DNA of 64,000 nucleotides, from the NCBI GenBank assembly GCA_033391075.1, contig JAWPMV010000001.1, positions 3,286,001 to 3,350,000 of the forward strand. The letters are read 5' to 3'. The position numbers and the translations under genes are program-made. The notes under the pieces are model-generated. The model made no database searches. It saw nothing but the letters and a program-made list of their open reading frames with translations, and had not been told where the DNA came from. Origin of the DNA: Bacteroidia bacterium. GTDB lineage: Bacteria > Bacteroidota > Bacteroidia > J057. Each line of letters starts with the position of its first letter. The stretch's first letter is position 1. Positions 9,201-17,385 of this stretch are shown here, in pieces.

Positions 9201-9913
9201 AAGATAAAATCCAAAAATACAGAACTGAATTAGGCTCAAAAGAAAAAGAGATTGATCAGTTGAATAAACGTTTGGATTCACAAAGAGAGAAGTTGCACGC
9301 TGCCAATCAGGCAAATGAGAACCAGGAGCCTGATGAAAGACAAGCCAATATTGCAGCTCTCCAAACACGCCTCAATATTATGAAAACGGAATTGCAGGCG
9401 AAGGAGAGAGAAATGAAGGAGATGATCCATTCAAAATCCGAGCTAAATAAGAAGGTTCAGGTACTGGAGGAAAATCAACCCAGTGTTGGAGATGATGATA
9501 AGTTTCAGAAAATGATCGCAGGCAAGAATGAGGTGATTCGTGCGCTAAAGATCAAATTGGGGGAAAAGGACCGAGCATTGAAAGAGTTCAAACATTCTGG
9601 AGTTGCTAGTGGAAATGGCAAAGAGCAATTGGTCGCTTCTAAAGAGGCTAGAAAATTTGTTGAGAAGCTAAAATCTGTTGAGCAGGAGAAAGCAAGTCTG
9701 GCAGAACAATTGGAGTCTGCACAGGCGCAATTAGAAGACCAGGAGGCCTTGAGAAAGAAATTAGCTGAGATGGAAAGGGAAATGGTCGTACAAAGAGGCA
9801 GAACCAAATCCAGACTTGAAGCCCTTGAGGCAGAACTTCAAAAAGCTTTTGAAGGCCAGGATTCTCAAAATCCTGATATGAATTCATTTAACAAATTTCA
9901 GCGGACCGTCTAA
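6215..9913 (+). CDS. Giant cytoplasmic coiled-coil protein
   Basis: 1,232 residues from the ATG at 6215; a TTG at 6188 is less likely. Residues 1-150 are globular and may continue the ASKHA-like fold begun in the upstream gene. Residues 150-195 are a polar linker. Residues about 198-1215 are almost unbroken heptad-type coiled coil rich in Glu, Lys and Leu (ELKSRLRKQNELYEK and similar). There is no signal peptide or membrane helix. There are no Walker A/B or signature motifs and no hinge, so it is not SMC, MukB or Rad50. Several blocks repeat the theme 'LSSKEQEISELKIRL / LSDRNQELIELRSKL', which suggests internal duplication. A cytoskeletal or scaffold role is the simplest guess. It lies 272 bp upstream of the polysaccharide export gene on the same strand. 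Confidence 0.8.
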   Translation: MESHYDEIISEPCIVLEALDNYISLLYFHNPRKVNGSFLPIEENNLPTEYLKEKLSPQRLESMGIKQVFLLGKYLYNDFVLDFLENDLSLGNFIVRRNTSHLTDYKFMIKGSQRRMKDFSINPSERLADWNKTLARIQIPVSKRDYDSDLRYNKLEDDKDNLSGPSDSTLKLTGKVDDRSLEINQEINSFSNHSSDNRELDELKSRLRKQNELYEKMAHSFDESNRRAQESNLRVRETEGEIKRLKKILESKELEIENLKTEIKDSEEVQLNLENTTEELEKLQEQSKITSDLKIILAAKEKELIELRSEIKKIGDLEKTLSSKEQEISELKIRLIKTNQYENDLETKNAEILGLHEQINKVSMLETELSDRNQELIELRSKLANALEFEKQLKLKQEEVEQASNQQQNLKEGAYLLKKQIELLQNKLKEKDAFLLEKDEELSKQAEDVTSLEEIEREKNSLKQEMELLHTRYKIQQDLLINKDQEFAEYKDERVQSDVKLGKDIEERDEKIEELKDEIKQRQFKHNDELKVHLAELDNLNSKVDAREHKISKLEKDKEKLNQQASESEANLNDRILELKAINVRLKVKELEVQELEQNLKSREGEIAELGDKMVEKNDRISERETENMKLKGDLNSLKDKVLSLELALKKSEGTIKVKEDEILLLKKEINQQKLDAANIYRSHEKQILNLEEKIKGLNDDINTGNEKIGQLETQLRLKDKEIQENIEKFQIEKQAKQNLSDKLLENNKYKEELRQKLKDKTHELDRALPELEKSKIRLLDLSGVIEKQRTAEHEHKNQIVDQQKKIGIQERDLEEKAKELARLKDIYVKTDSDLKDSKKKIEDNLNAIFNLNKKVEEKEGMISSLNESIKGSENEIVELKAKLDLSTSRWADIGLALKGRDEHIIQLEDELTSLREVKKVLSQDYDQVNFELNDAKAKLEVYVAERNVAEARANELGLQVKRLEVLSTEKESEDETLSDLHTTIRNLNREITNREDKIQKYRTELGSKEKEIDQLNKRLDSQREKLHAANQANENQEPDERQANIAALQTRLNIMKTELQAKEREMKEMIHSKSELNKKVQVLEENQPSVGDDDKFQKMIAGKNEVIRALKIKLGEKDRALKEFKHSGVASGNGKEQLVASKEARKFVEKLKSVEQEKASLAEQLESAQAQLEDQEALRKKLAEMEREMVVQRGRTKSRLEALEAELQKAFEGQDSQNPDMNSFNKFQRTV

Positions 9914-10185
9914 ATAAGGAAAATATCCATTTAATTATGCAAATATTACCGCTCAGGCATATGTTTGTTCTGAACCCCTAATAGGATAGTAATCCGTTTC
10001 TAATTCTTTTTAATTTACAGGGGATTATCAATTCGTTCTTAAGACAAGATTAGGAAAATATTCAGGGCACTTCCTGAAGCTGTATGTAACATGCATGAGT
10101 GAAACTGATTTTCTCATGCACGCAGAACGTAAATCTGCATGTTTGATCAAAAACGCAAGGAGTAGTGCCCTCAGCTATTGTATTC
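9914..10185 (+). promoter_or_regulatory. Structured leader upstream of the polysaccharide locus
   Basis: A 272-bp gap. Three small hairpins follow one another: TTCAGG/CCTGAA (10061-10066 and 10073-10078), TGCATGAG/CTCATGCA (10092-10099 and 10113-10120, loop 13) and GCAGA/TCTGC (10122-10138). None is followed by a clear T-run, so they look more like a folded 5' leader or protein-binding dyads than terminators. No convincing TTTG-N19-TAnnTTTG promoter was found by eye. No UpxY/NusG-like antiterminator gene is nearby. Confidence 0.4.
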
Positions 10186-10980
10186 ATGAAATTCGTATTT
10201 AGATTCGTACTATCACTTTGCGTTCTATACGGTGCACAAGGGTGTGTAAGCCATAATCAACTGCTAATGATGCAGCAAAAGGCAAACTTGGAAACCAGCC
10301 CCCCACCTACACCACCTGTTTATAAAATAAAGCCCCTGGACAATCTTATGATTAAGATTAATGCCTTTGATGGCTCTACCCAGGAATTTCTCAATCGTGA
10401 GTTTGGTGTCTCAGAACAAGCCAATGGACAGCTAAACTTTAATCCAGAATCCGTATATTATGTAAGTTATATTGTAGATTCAGAAGGATACCTTGATCTG
10501 CCCATTATAGGAAAGGTAAAAGCCAATGGTCTCAGCACCTGGGAACTCAGAGATACCCTCAATCTGGCCTTGAAGCCCCATATGGAATTAGCTTCAACCC
10601 AGGTAAAATTGGCCAACTTAAGAGTAACGGTCCTTGGAGAAGTTAAAAATCCGGGACTACAGTATATGTACAATGATAAAAATAGCCTACTGGAAATGAT
10701 TGGTCAGGCTGGAGATATGACAAACTTTGCTGATCGGACCAGAATCCAGATCATCAGGCAAAGTGAAACGGGAACTATCAGTGCTTATATTGACTTAAGT
10801 AGTCCTGTGGCATTGCATTCGCCCTATTATTATCTCATGCCGGGAGATGTTGTTTATGTTGAACCCATCAAACCAAAAGCCTTTGAAGTCAGTTCAACTT
10901 CTCTAGGTGTATTCTTCTCGGCTGTTACTGCAGCAACCCTAATTATAAATCTGGTACTAGAGTTGCGGAGTAATCCTTAA
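10186..10980 (+). CDS. Outer-membrane polysaccharide export lipoprotein (Wza/SLBB type)
   Basis: 264 residues from the ATG at 10186. A GTG at 10165 would add seven residues and has an AAGGAG just before it, but the signal peptide fits the ATG. The lipobox is YGAQGC (Cys20). Poly_export domain at about 45-140 (VYKIKPLDNLMIKINAF). SLBB-type segment at about 145-235 (VTVLGEVKNPGLQYM). The final hydrophobic helix (about 238-258) is the expected membrane-spanning C-terminus of Wza-like channels. It forms the export pore with the co-polymerase encoded 35 bases downstream. First gene of the exopolysaccharide locus. Confidence 0.92.
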   Translation: MKFVFRFVLSLCVLYGAQGCVSHNQLLMMQQKANLETSPPPTPPVYKIKPLDNLMIKINAFDGSTQEFLNREFGVSEQANGQLNFNPESVYYVSYIVDSEGYLDLPIIGKVKANGLSTWELRDTLNLALKPHMELASTQVKLANLRVTVLGEVKNPGLQYMYNDKNSLLEMIGQAGDMTNFADRTRIQIIRQSETGTISAYIDLSSPVALHSPYYYLMPGDVVYVEPIKPKAFEVSSTSLGVFFSAVTAATLIINLVLELRSNP

Positions 10981-11015
10981 AATACTTGCTATCAGGATTT
11001 CAGTATTACAAAAAA

Positions 11016-13430
11016 ATGGATCAAAATAATATTGTACTTGGAAGTGAATCTTCAGAAATCAATATCAAAGGCTTTCTGAGGAGGATTTGGGAAAACAAAT
11101 TGTATTTCGCAATCTGTATCCCGGCTTGTATGGCTTTGGCTTACCTGTACGCAAAATATGCTCCTCCGACATATGAAGTGGCAACCAGTTTGCTGATGGA
11201 CGTAAGTGCAAGCTCACGTACAATAGGTACTGACCCAAGTAGTGCTGAAGCAATTGGTACCATAGATGCAGAAAAGAACCTGGTCAATGAAATCGGCGTA
11301 ATTAAATCTTTCAATTTGATTCTCAAAACCGTCGATGAACTTGGTTTTAATGTGAGCTACCATACGGAAGATGGCATGAAAAGCAGGGAAGAATATGGAT
11401 ACTTCCCTTTTGAAGTGATTCAAAACGAAACCAGTTCTCAAGCCATAGACATTATGTATAATGTTGAAATTCTCTCTGAGAGTGAATACAGACTGAATGT
11501 CAATTCCAATGAATTTTATGTGTACAATCCTGTTAGCAAAAGCTCCAGAGAAGTAAAACAGGAATTGGACTTTAGCGGGACCTATCAATTTGGCCAGGAA
11601 GTACTTCATGACTTTTTCCGCTTCACCATAAATAAGCCTTCTTACCGGGTCAGCATGGCTGAGTTTAAAGGCATAGATCTCTTTTTCTCTCTTCATAGTG
11701 TAGAAGATCTGGCACAGGGATATATAGACAAATTGGATGTCGCCCAAAGTGATCTACAGGGTAGTATTATTCAAATGATCATAAGAGGGGAAGTGGTTCA
11801 AAAAGAAATTGATTTTCTAAATGCCCTGACAAAAAATTACATTCAGTCCCAGTTGAATAGACGAAAAAGTGTCGGTTCCGGACAGATAGATTATATAAGA
11901 GAAAGTTTGGCTCAGGTTGGTGAAAATCTTAATACCGCTGAGCGTCAATTGGAAAACTACAGAAGGGACAAAGGAGCCATTGATATTTCTCGAACAGCCA
12001 CTTTATCCCTTGACAGGATCAATGTCTTAGAAGGGGAAAGAGGTAAACTGGAATTAAATAATCTCTATTATAGATCTGTCCTGGAGGAATTAAAAGATAC
12101 CTCTGGGATCAATAGTGTAGTCATGCCCTCTACACAGGGCATCAATGATCCTGTTTTAAATGACGCTCTCGTTGATTTGAGAAAAAAGTATGCGGAAAGA
12201 AATAGAAGTGCTCAATTCAAAGGGGAAAAGAGTATGGACATCATTTCTTTGGACAAAGAAATAGCTCAGGCCAGACAGACAATAGCAGATAATATCAATA
12301 GCCTGGTTAGACAATCCGAGTTAACCCTGGATGAGAAATCAAAACAGATAGGCCTGGAAAGCTCTAAACTGAGCCGACTTCCTTCTAATGAGAGAAATCT
12401 GGTGAAACTTGAAAGAGATAGAGACTCTTACTCCAACACCTATAATTATCTCAAACAACAATTGACCAAAATTGAGATTGCCCAGGTAAACGAAATGCCC
12501 GACACCCAGGTCATTGATACCCCGCGTATGCAGGGCGATGGTCCGGTTGCCCCGCAGAAAATGTTGATTTACCTATTAGGTCTTTTGGTAGGAATCTTCA
12601 TACCGCTTGGCTTTATCGTAGTATCCAGTTCAGTAAGTGAACATATCCTGACTATAGATCAGATCGAAAGATATGCGGGCATCCCGGTTGCTTCCAGCAT
12701 TGGACATTTTGGGATGGATAAATATGGAAAGATTATAGATGAGCATAAATGGAAACTGGTAGAATCCTTTCGCGACCTGAGTGCCAGCCTCCAATTCCTT
12801 CTTCCCAATAGTCAAAACAATATCATCGGGGTTACTTCAACTATCCCAGGTGAAGGAAAAACCTTTTGCGCTACAAATCTCGGGATGATTTTTGCCGAAG
12901 GAGGAAAGAAAATTCTCCTGGTAGATACAGACTTGAGGAATCCGAGTTTGGTAGAAGACATTGAGCGGGTGAAAGGGAAAGGTCTGGTAAATTACCTCAG
13001 AGGTGAGATTGAATTTATCAATGAGATCATCTATGAGCATGAAGAAATTGAAAACTTACATTATATCCCAACTTATCCAATAGATGGGAACCCACATAAA
13101 CTCCTTACAAGCCCAAAACTAAAAACGATCCTGAATGATCTGAGAGATGAGTATGATTATATCATATTCGATTCTCCACCGATCGGCCTGGTTTCAGATT
13201 ACTTATTGATATCCAAATACTTTGATATTCATCTCTTTGTAGTGAGAAGAAAGTATTCCAAACTGCAGTATCTACACGACATCGACAAGATCCGCCAGAG
13301 AGGAAATCTTCAGAACATGTACATCATTTTCAATGATGTTAAAGATGAAGCATTCAAGTACGGATATAACAATTATGAGTATCGCGATTCCAGAAAGATC
13401 AAAGACATAAAGAAGAAGATTCGAAAATAG
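11016..13430 (+). CDS. Polysaccharide co-polymerase / BY-kinase (Wzc-like)
   Basis: 804 residues from the ATG at 11016; an upstream TTG at 10986 is unlikely. Wzz domain with first membrane helix at about 27-47. A long periplasmic helical region carries the GNVR-type stretch before the second membrane helix at about 520-542. The cytoplasmic bacterial tyrosine kinase domain has Walker A STIPGEGKTF (about 608-617), Walker A' ILLVDTDLRNPS (about 632-645) and Walker B YDYIIFDSPPIG (about 712-724). The C-terminal tail has a short tyrosine cluster (YGYNNYEY) for autophosphorylation. It controls chain length and assembly with the Wza-like lipoprotein. Same operon, 35 bp after it. Confidence 0.93.
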   Translation: MDQNNIVLGSESSEINIKGFLRRIWENKLYFAICIPACMALAYLYAKYAPPTYEVATSLLMDVSASSRTIGTDPSSAEAIGTIDAEKNLVNEIGVIKSFNLILKTVDELGFNVSYHTEDGMKSREEYGYFPFEVIQNETSSQAIDIMYNVEILSESEYRLNVNSNEFYVYNPVSKSSREVKQELDFSGTYQFGQEVLHDFFRFTINKPSYRVSMAEFKGIDLFFSLHSVEDLAQGYIDKLDVAQSDLQGSIIQMIIRGEVVQKEIDFLNALTKNYIQSQLNRRKSVGSGQIDYIRESLAQVGENLNTAERQLENYRRDKGAIDISRTATLSLDRINVLEGERGKLELNNLYYRSVLEELKDTSGINSVVMPSTQGINDPVLNDALVDLRKKYAERNRSAQFKGEKSMDIISLDKEIAQARQTIADNINSLVRQSELTLDEKSKQIGLESSKLSRLPSNERNLVKLERDRDSYSNTYNYLKQQLTKIEIAQVNEMPDTQVIDTPRMQGDGPVAPQKMLIYLLGLLVGIFIPLGFIVVSSSVSEHILTIDQIERYAGIPVASSIGHFGMDKYGKIIDEHKWKLVESFRDLSASLQFLLPNSQNNIIGVTSTIPGEGKTFCATNLGMIFAEGGKKILLVDTDLRNPSLVEDIERVKGKGLVNYLRGEIEFINEIIYEHEEIENLHYIPTYPIDGNPHKLLTSPKLKTILNDLRDEYDYIIFDSPPIGLVSDYLLISKYFDIHLFVVRRKYSKLQYLHDIDKIRQRGNLQNMYIIFNDVKDEAFKYGYNNYEYRDSRKIKDIKKKIRK

Positions 13431-13451
13431 AAATCGTGTTTATTTACGTTA

Positions 13452-14420
13452 ATGGGAAATAAAAAAGGACATGCACTTGTCACTGGCGGTGCAGGCTTCA
13501 TAGGTAGTCATCTTTGCTCAAGGATGCTTCAAGAGGGATGGGAGATCACAGTTATAGATAATCTGGATCCATACTATGATCAAACCCTCAAAATGGCAAA
13601 TGTTAGGATCAATCAGGCTTTTGAAGATTTTCATTTCATTGAAGGGGATATCAGAGATGAAAGTTTATTGGCAGGATTAGATGAAAGTATAGATCTCATT
13701 GTACATCTGGCAGCAAAAGCAGGCGTACGCCCCTCAATCGCAAATCCACTTGAATACCAACTGGTCAATGTCAATGGCAGCCAGAATTTGCTGGAATTCG
13801 CCCGACAAAGAAATATCAAACAGTTCGTGTTCAGTTCTTCCAGCAGCGTATATGGAATCAATCCCAATGTACCCTGGAGTGAGAATGATCGGGTATTACA
13901 GCCCATCAGTCCCTATGCCAGCACCAAAGTCAGTGGAGAGTTGCTGGGACATGTCTACAGTCATCTGTATGACATCAGGTTCATAGCGCTACGCTTCTTT
14001 ACCGTTTATGGCCCAAGACAACGACCGGACTTAGCTATCCATAAATTTGTGCACAAGATTCTCAATAATGAGGAGATCCCTGTATTTGGAGACGGAAGTA
14101 CACGAAGAGATTATACCTATGTCATGGACATAGTCGATGGCATATTGAGAGCCGTGGAATACGATAAAAGCATGTACGAAGTAATCAATCTGGCTTCCGC
14201 CAGAACCATCAGCCTGGCCGATATGATTGCTGGTATAGAAAAAGTATTTGGGAAAGAAGCGATTATCAATCGCTTGCCAGAACAAGCGGGTGATGTACCT
14301 CAAACATATGCAGATATTGAGAAAGCAAAGACCCTTTTGGGATATGAACCCAAAACCAGTTTTGAAGAAGGTTTGACCAAATTCAAAGCCTGGATAGAGC
14401 AAAGCTCAATTTTAGCCTGA
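13452..14420 (+). CDS. NAD-dependent nucleotide-sugar epimerase, probably UDP-glucuronate 4-epimerase
   Basis: 322 residues, extended short-chain dehydrogenase. NAD-binding GGAGFIG is at 12-18, the catalytic Ser region SSSSSVYG at 128-135, and the Tyr/Lys pair at Y155/K159 (YASTK). The segments IDNLDPYYDQTLK and AKAGVRPSIANP are characteristic of UDP-glucuronate/UDP-galacturonate epimerases (LspL/CapI group) more than of GalE. The likely reaction makes UDP-galacturonate as a precursor for the polysaccharide. It lies 21 bp after the co-polymerase. General family sure; exact sugar inferred. Confidence 0.88.
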   Translation: MGNKKGHALVTGGAGFIGSHLCSRMLQEGWEITVIDNLDPYYDQTLKMANVRINQAFEDFHFIEGDIRDESLLAGLDESIDLIVHLAAKAGVRPSIANPLEYQLVNVNGSQNLLEFARQRNIKQFVFSSSSSVYGINPNVPWSENDRVLQPISPYASTKVSGELLGHVYSHLYDIRFIALRFFTVYGPRQRPDLAIHKFVHKILNNEEIPVFGDGSTRRDYTYVMDIVDGILRAVEYDKSMYEVINLASARTISLADMIAGIEKVFGKEAIINRLPEQAGDVPQTYADIEKAKTLLGYEPKTSFEEGLTKFKAWIEQSSILA

Positions 14421-14450
14421 CAGTTGCTAAAAAACTAAGAGAGACCTCAG

Positions 14451-15959
14451 ATGGACGAACAAGTTGAGAAGGTCCCCCAGGGGCCTATAGTAGATGTAGA
14501 GTCAGCTATTCGCGATGCGATTGCTGCAGGGGCGAGTGATCTTCCATCTCCGGAGGAATTGGAATTCTCAACTGCTACTATGCTTGCCCTGGTAGCGATG
14601 TCTCTGCTCACTATTTATTTTGTATGGAAAAGCAAAGGCACACTTTTACAAAAGTTAATTGCTTTCCTCACTTGTCATTTCCTATTGACCGGTGAGTATG
14701 ATTATGCCTATACCATACCGGCTCCGGGTTTTGAGTTCCAGCCCTCAAGGCTCCTGTTTTTTGCTTTCTCGGCCATACTTTTTGTCGATCATTTTTTCAA
14801 GCGAAAATTAAATAGTGAGAAAAATGATGGTCCAAAATCTTATGCCTGGTTTGAAATATGGCTCTTTTGCCTGGTGGTCTATAACATCATTTCCCAATTC
14901 TTTCACCTGGATGAATTGGAATTGAAAGAAGTGATTGTAACCAGTATGTATCAGTTATACATTCTGATCATCTACGTGACCATAAAAAAATATGCAAGCA
15001 AGGAATTGATGCGACTAATTGGAATCAGCATGATTTCAGGAGCAGTGATTGCCTCCTTTATAGCTATGTATCAATTTGTCATCGATCCACTCGCGATGCG
15101 GATCGGAGACTATAGAATTGCATTTGGCCCCCTTTTGAGAGCCAATGGTACCTTTACCAATGAATATTTCTATGCCTACTTTGTAATCATCGCCCTTTGC
15201 TGGACCATGATTTATGTCAAACGAATGATGCTTCGCAACATCCTGATGGCCATTTTTATTGTGGGAGTGTTCATTTCTTTTCAGAGAATGAGCTGGCTGA
15301 TTTTGAGCCTGATCATGGCCCTCTATATTTTCAAAATCGCAAAAATTCGATATGATGTCCTCGCCTTCCTAAGCATTGGCGGCATGATTGTGCTCATAGC
15401 CATCAGCTTGATATTTTCCAGGCAAATCATGAACTCTACCCTGGTAAAACAACGGCTTTCTGAAAAGCCAGATGGCCGCCTGGGTTATTGGGGCATGGTG
15501 ATGAATAATATAGGCAAGAGCCCTTTTGTAGGCTATGGAAGTACACAAACCAAGACCTATTTCAATGAAATGCTAAAGGTCACCCAAAGTAGGGAACGGG
15601 CCAGTGCAGCAGAAGGAGATTTGCATAGCGGATACCTATCAACGATGTTTTACTTTGGGATTCCAGCCTTCGTCTTTTTCGTTCTGTTCAACTTTAGTAG
15701 CATCATTTATTTCGGCAAATTATTGCCCAGGCATCAATTCTTTGCCATTCCTTTCCTAATCGCACTTCTCTACACAGTCGCAAACGGAACCAACACCCTT
15801 TTATTCGATAAATATATTTCACTTCCCCTTGCCATACATTTCGGACTGGCTATGGGAATTAGAAGACGGCCGGAAATCCTTCAGGAAATCGAGGGAAGCA
15901 TTACTGTTAAACCTAAAAAAGTAGTACCAACAAAAGAGAGAGTTATTGAGAGGGTATGA
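14451..15959 (+). CDS. O-antigen ligase/polymerase-like membrane protein (Wzy type)
   Basis: 502 residues with about eleven hydrophobic helices between residues 45 and 480 and a long extracytoplasmic loop near 330-385 (contains KSPFVGYGSTQTK and the GDLHSGY turn). This loop, with the 'G-x-G' and 'H-s-x-y' pattern, is typical of Wzy polymerases and WaaL ligases. It probably polymerises repeat units or ligates chains at the periplasmic face. Its last four bases overlap the flippase start (ATGA), indicating coupled translation. The polymerase or ligase choice is open; the position in a Wzx/Wzy-dependent locus favours the polymerase. Confidence 0.82.
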   Translation: MDEQVEKVPQGPIVDVESAIRDAIAAGASDLPSPEELEFSTATMLALVAMSLLTIYFVWKSKGTLLQKLIAFLTCHFLLTGEYDYAYTIPAPGFEFQPSRLLFFAFSAILFVDHFFKRKLNSEKNDGPKSYAWFEIWLFCLVVYNIISQFFHLDELELKEVIVTSMYQLYILIIYVTIKKYASKELMRLIGISMISGAVIASFIAMYQFVIDPLAMRIGDYRIAFGPLLRANGTFTNEYFYAYFVIIALCWTMIYVKRMMLRNILMAIFIVGVFISFQRMSWLILSLIMALYIFKIAKIRYDVLAFLSIGGMIVLIAISLIFSRQIMNSTLVKQRLSEKPDGRLGYWGMVMNNIGKSPFVGYGSTQTKTYFNEMLKVTQSRERASAAEGDLHSGYLSTMFYFGIPAFVFFVLFNFSSIIYFGKLLPRHQFFAIPFLIALLYTVANGTNTLLFDKYISLPLAIHFGLAMGIRRRPEILQEIEGSITVKPKKVVPTKERVIERV

Positions 15960-17335
15960 ATATTTTCCTGAAAATCAAAAAGCTGATCGGTGATGGACAT
16001 GAGCGGACCGTTCGAGCAAAAAAAAACATACTCCTTGCAGTTTTATATAGAGGCATAGGCATTGCCGTTGGATTCGCGGTCTCTCCTTTATCCTTAAAAT
16101 ACCTCGACCAGACCCACTTTGGAATCTTTATTCTGATATCCGGACTCATGGACTGGACGGCTGATTTTGATATGGGGATAGGCAATGGGATGAAGAATAA
16201 ATTTGGGTCGGCCGTTGCACGGGATGATGATGAAGAAGCAAAAGCCTATGTGAGTACAGCTTATGGGGCGCTTTCCGCAATTTTTGGCTCCCTGGCAATC
16301 ATTTTTGTCTTTGCCAGTTTCTATATTCCCTGGTCCACGATCGCCAATACAGATCCGGGCATGGAAAGCGAAATACGCATGCTGGCAATCCTGGTTTTTG
16401 CAGCTTTCGCCCTCCGTTTTGTAACCGCCCTGATCTACGAAATATTCAATGCCCTCCAACAAACCGCAAAAGTTGACCTCTATAATACCGTCACAAAAGT
16501 CGCTTTTCTTCTGGTTTTACTGGGCTTAATCTATTTTACAGAATCCTCCCTCGTCCTTTTTGGAGCAGCCAAAAGCTTTACATTTGGCATAATCCCCATG
16601 CTTGTAGGCGTTTATTTTTTCCGGGGAGAACTCCGAAAATATGCACCTTCCCTCAGGTATTTAAAGAAAGACTACTTAAAAGCTTTACTCAGCCTGGGAG
16701 GTATGTTTCTGGTGATCAGGATTGCCATGATCATTATCTATGAAACCAACAATATCCTGATTACCCAATTGATCGGGGTGGACTCTGTGATCATTTATTC
16801 TGAGCCCTATCGCTATTTCAGTATTCTCCTCATGTTTTTTGTGATTGTCACCAATCAACTCTGGTCCGCATATATAGAAGCTTATGAAAAAGGGGACAGA
16901 GAATGGATGGATAGTATCATCAAAAATCTTGTTAAAATATGGTTGGGCACAGTCGCACTTGGGGGTGTCATGGTCTTATTATCCGACTTTGTTTACTACT
17001 ACTGGATCAACAAATGGCTGGAACCAGACAAGGTGATAGACTTTCCTTTTATGGTCTCGGTTTTTATATGGATTTCTGTTTGTATGACCAATTGGGTAAA
17101 CGTCTTTAACCTGGTACTCAATGGGACCAGTAAGATCAAATTACAAATGATCGCGATGATCTCGGCAGCCATTTTGAATCTGCCTCTCTCCTATTTCTTT
17201 ACAAAAACGCTGGAGATGGGAATGCTTGGCATCATATTAGGAACAATTGTAAGTCTTATCCCTAATGCTATCATAGCTCCGATACAGGTGCGAAAGATTC
17301 TCAATGGAAAAGACAAGGGGATTTGGTCTAAATAA
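15956..17335 (+). CDS. Polysaccharide flippase (Wzx/MOP superfamily)
   Basis: 459 residues and 12-14 predicted membrane helices. The first helix region (LAVLYRGIGIAVGFAVSPLS) leads into the DQTHFGIFILISGLMDWTAD segment, a common Wzx/MATE-like start. It moves lipid-linked repeat units across the inner membrane. It overlaps the Wzy-like gene by four bases. The C-terminal pair of helices (NLPLSYFFTKTLEMGMLGII) matches the usual 'N-x-x-L-p' ending of Wzx. Substrate specificity cannot be inferred. Confidence 0.88.
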   Translation: MNIFLKIKKLIGDGHERTVRAKKNILLAVLYRGIGIAVGFAVSPLSLKYLDQTHFGIFILISGLMDWTADFDMGIGNGMKNKFGSAVARDDDEEAKAYVSTAYGALSAIFGSLAIIFVFASFYIPWSTIANTDPGMESEIRMLAILVFAAFALRFVTALIYEIFNALQQTAKVDLYNTVTKVAFLLVLLGLIYFTESSLVLFGAAKSFTFGIIPMLVGVYFFRGELRKYAPSLRYLKKDYLKALLSLGGMFLVIRIAMIIIYETNNILITQLIGVDSVIIYSEPYRYFSILLMFFVIVTNQLWSAYIEAYEKGDREWMDSIIKNLVKIWLGTVALGGVMVLLSDFVYYYWINKWLEPDKVIDFPFMVSVFIWISVCMTNWVNVFNLVLNGTSKIKLQMIAMISAAILNLPLSYFFTKTLEMGMLGIILGTIVSLIPNAIIAPIQVRKILNGKDKGIWSK

Positions 17336-17385
17336 ATAATATTCATTAGCCATAATCGCATTCATTTTAGCGCATAGTAAAGAGA

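Noticed and set aside
6215-9913. Coiled-coil protein as an SMC/Rad50 ATPase
   Set aside because: No Walker A, Walker B, signature motif or hinge at the expected places.
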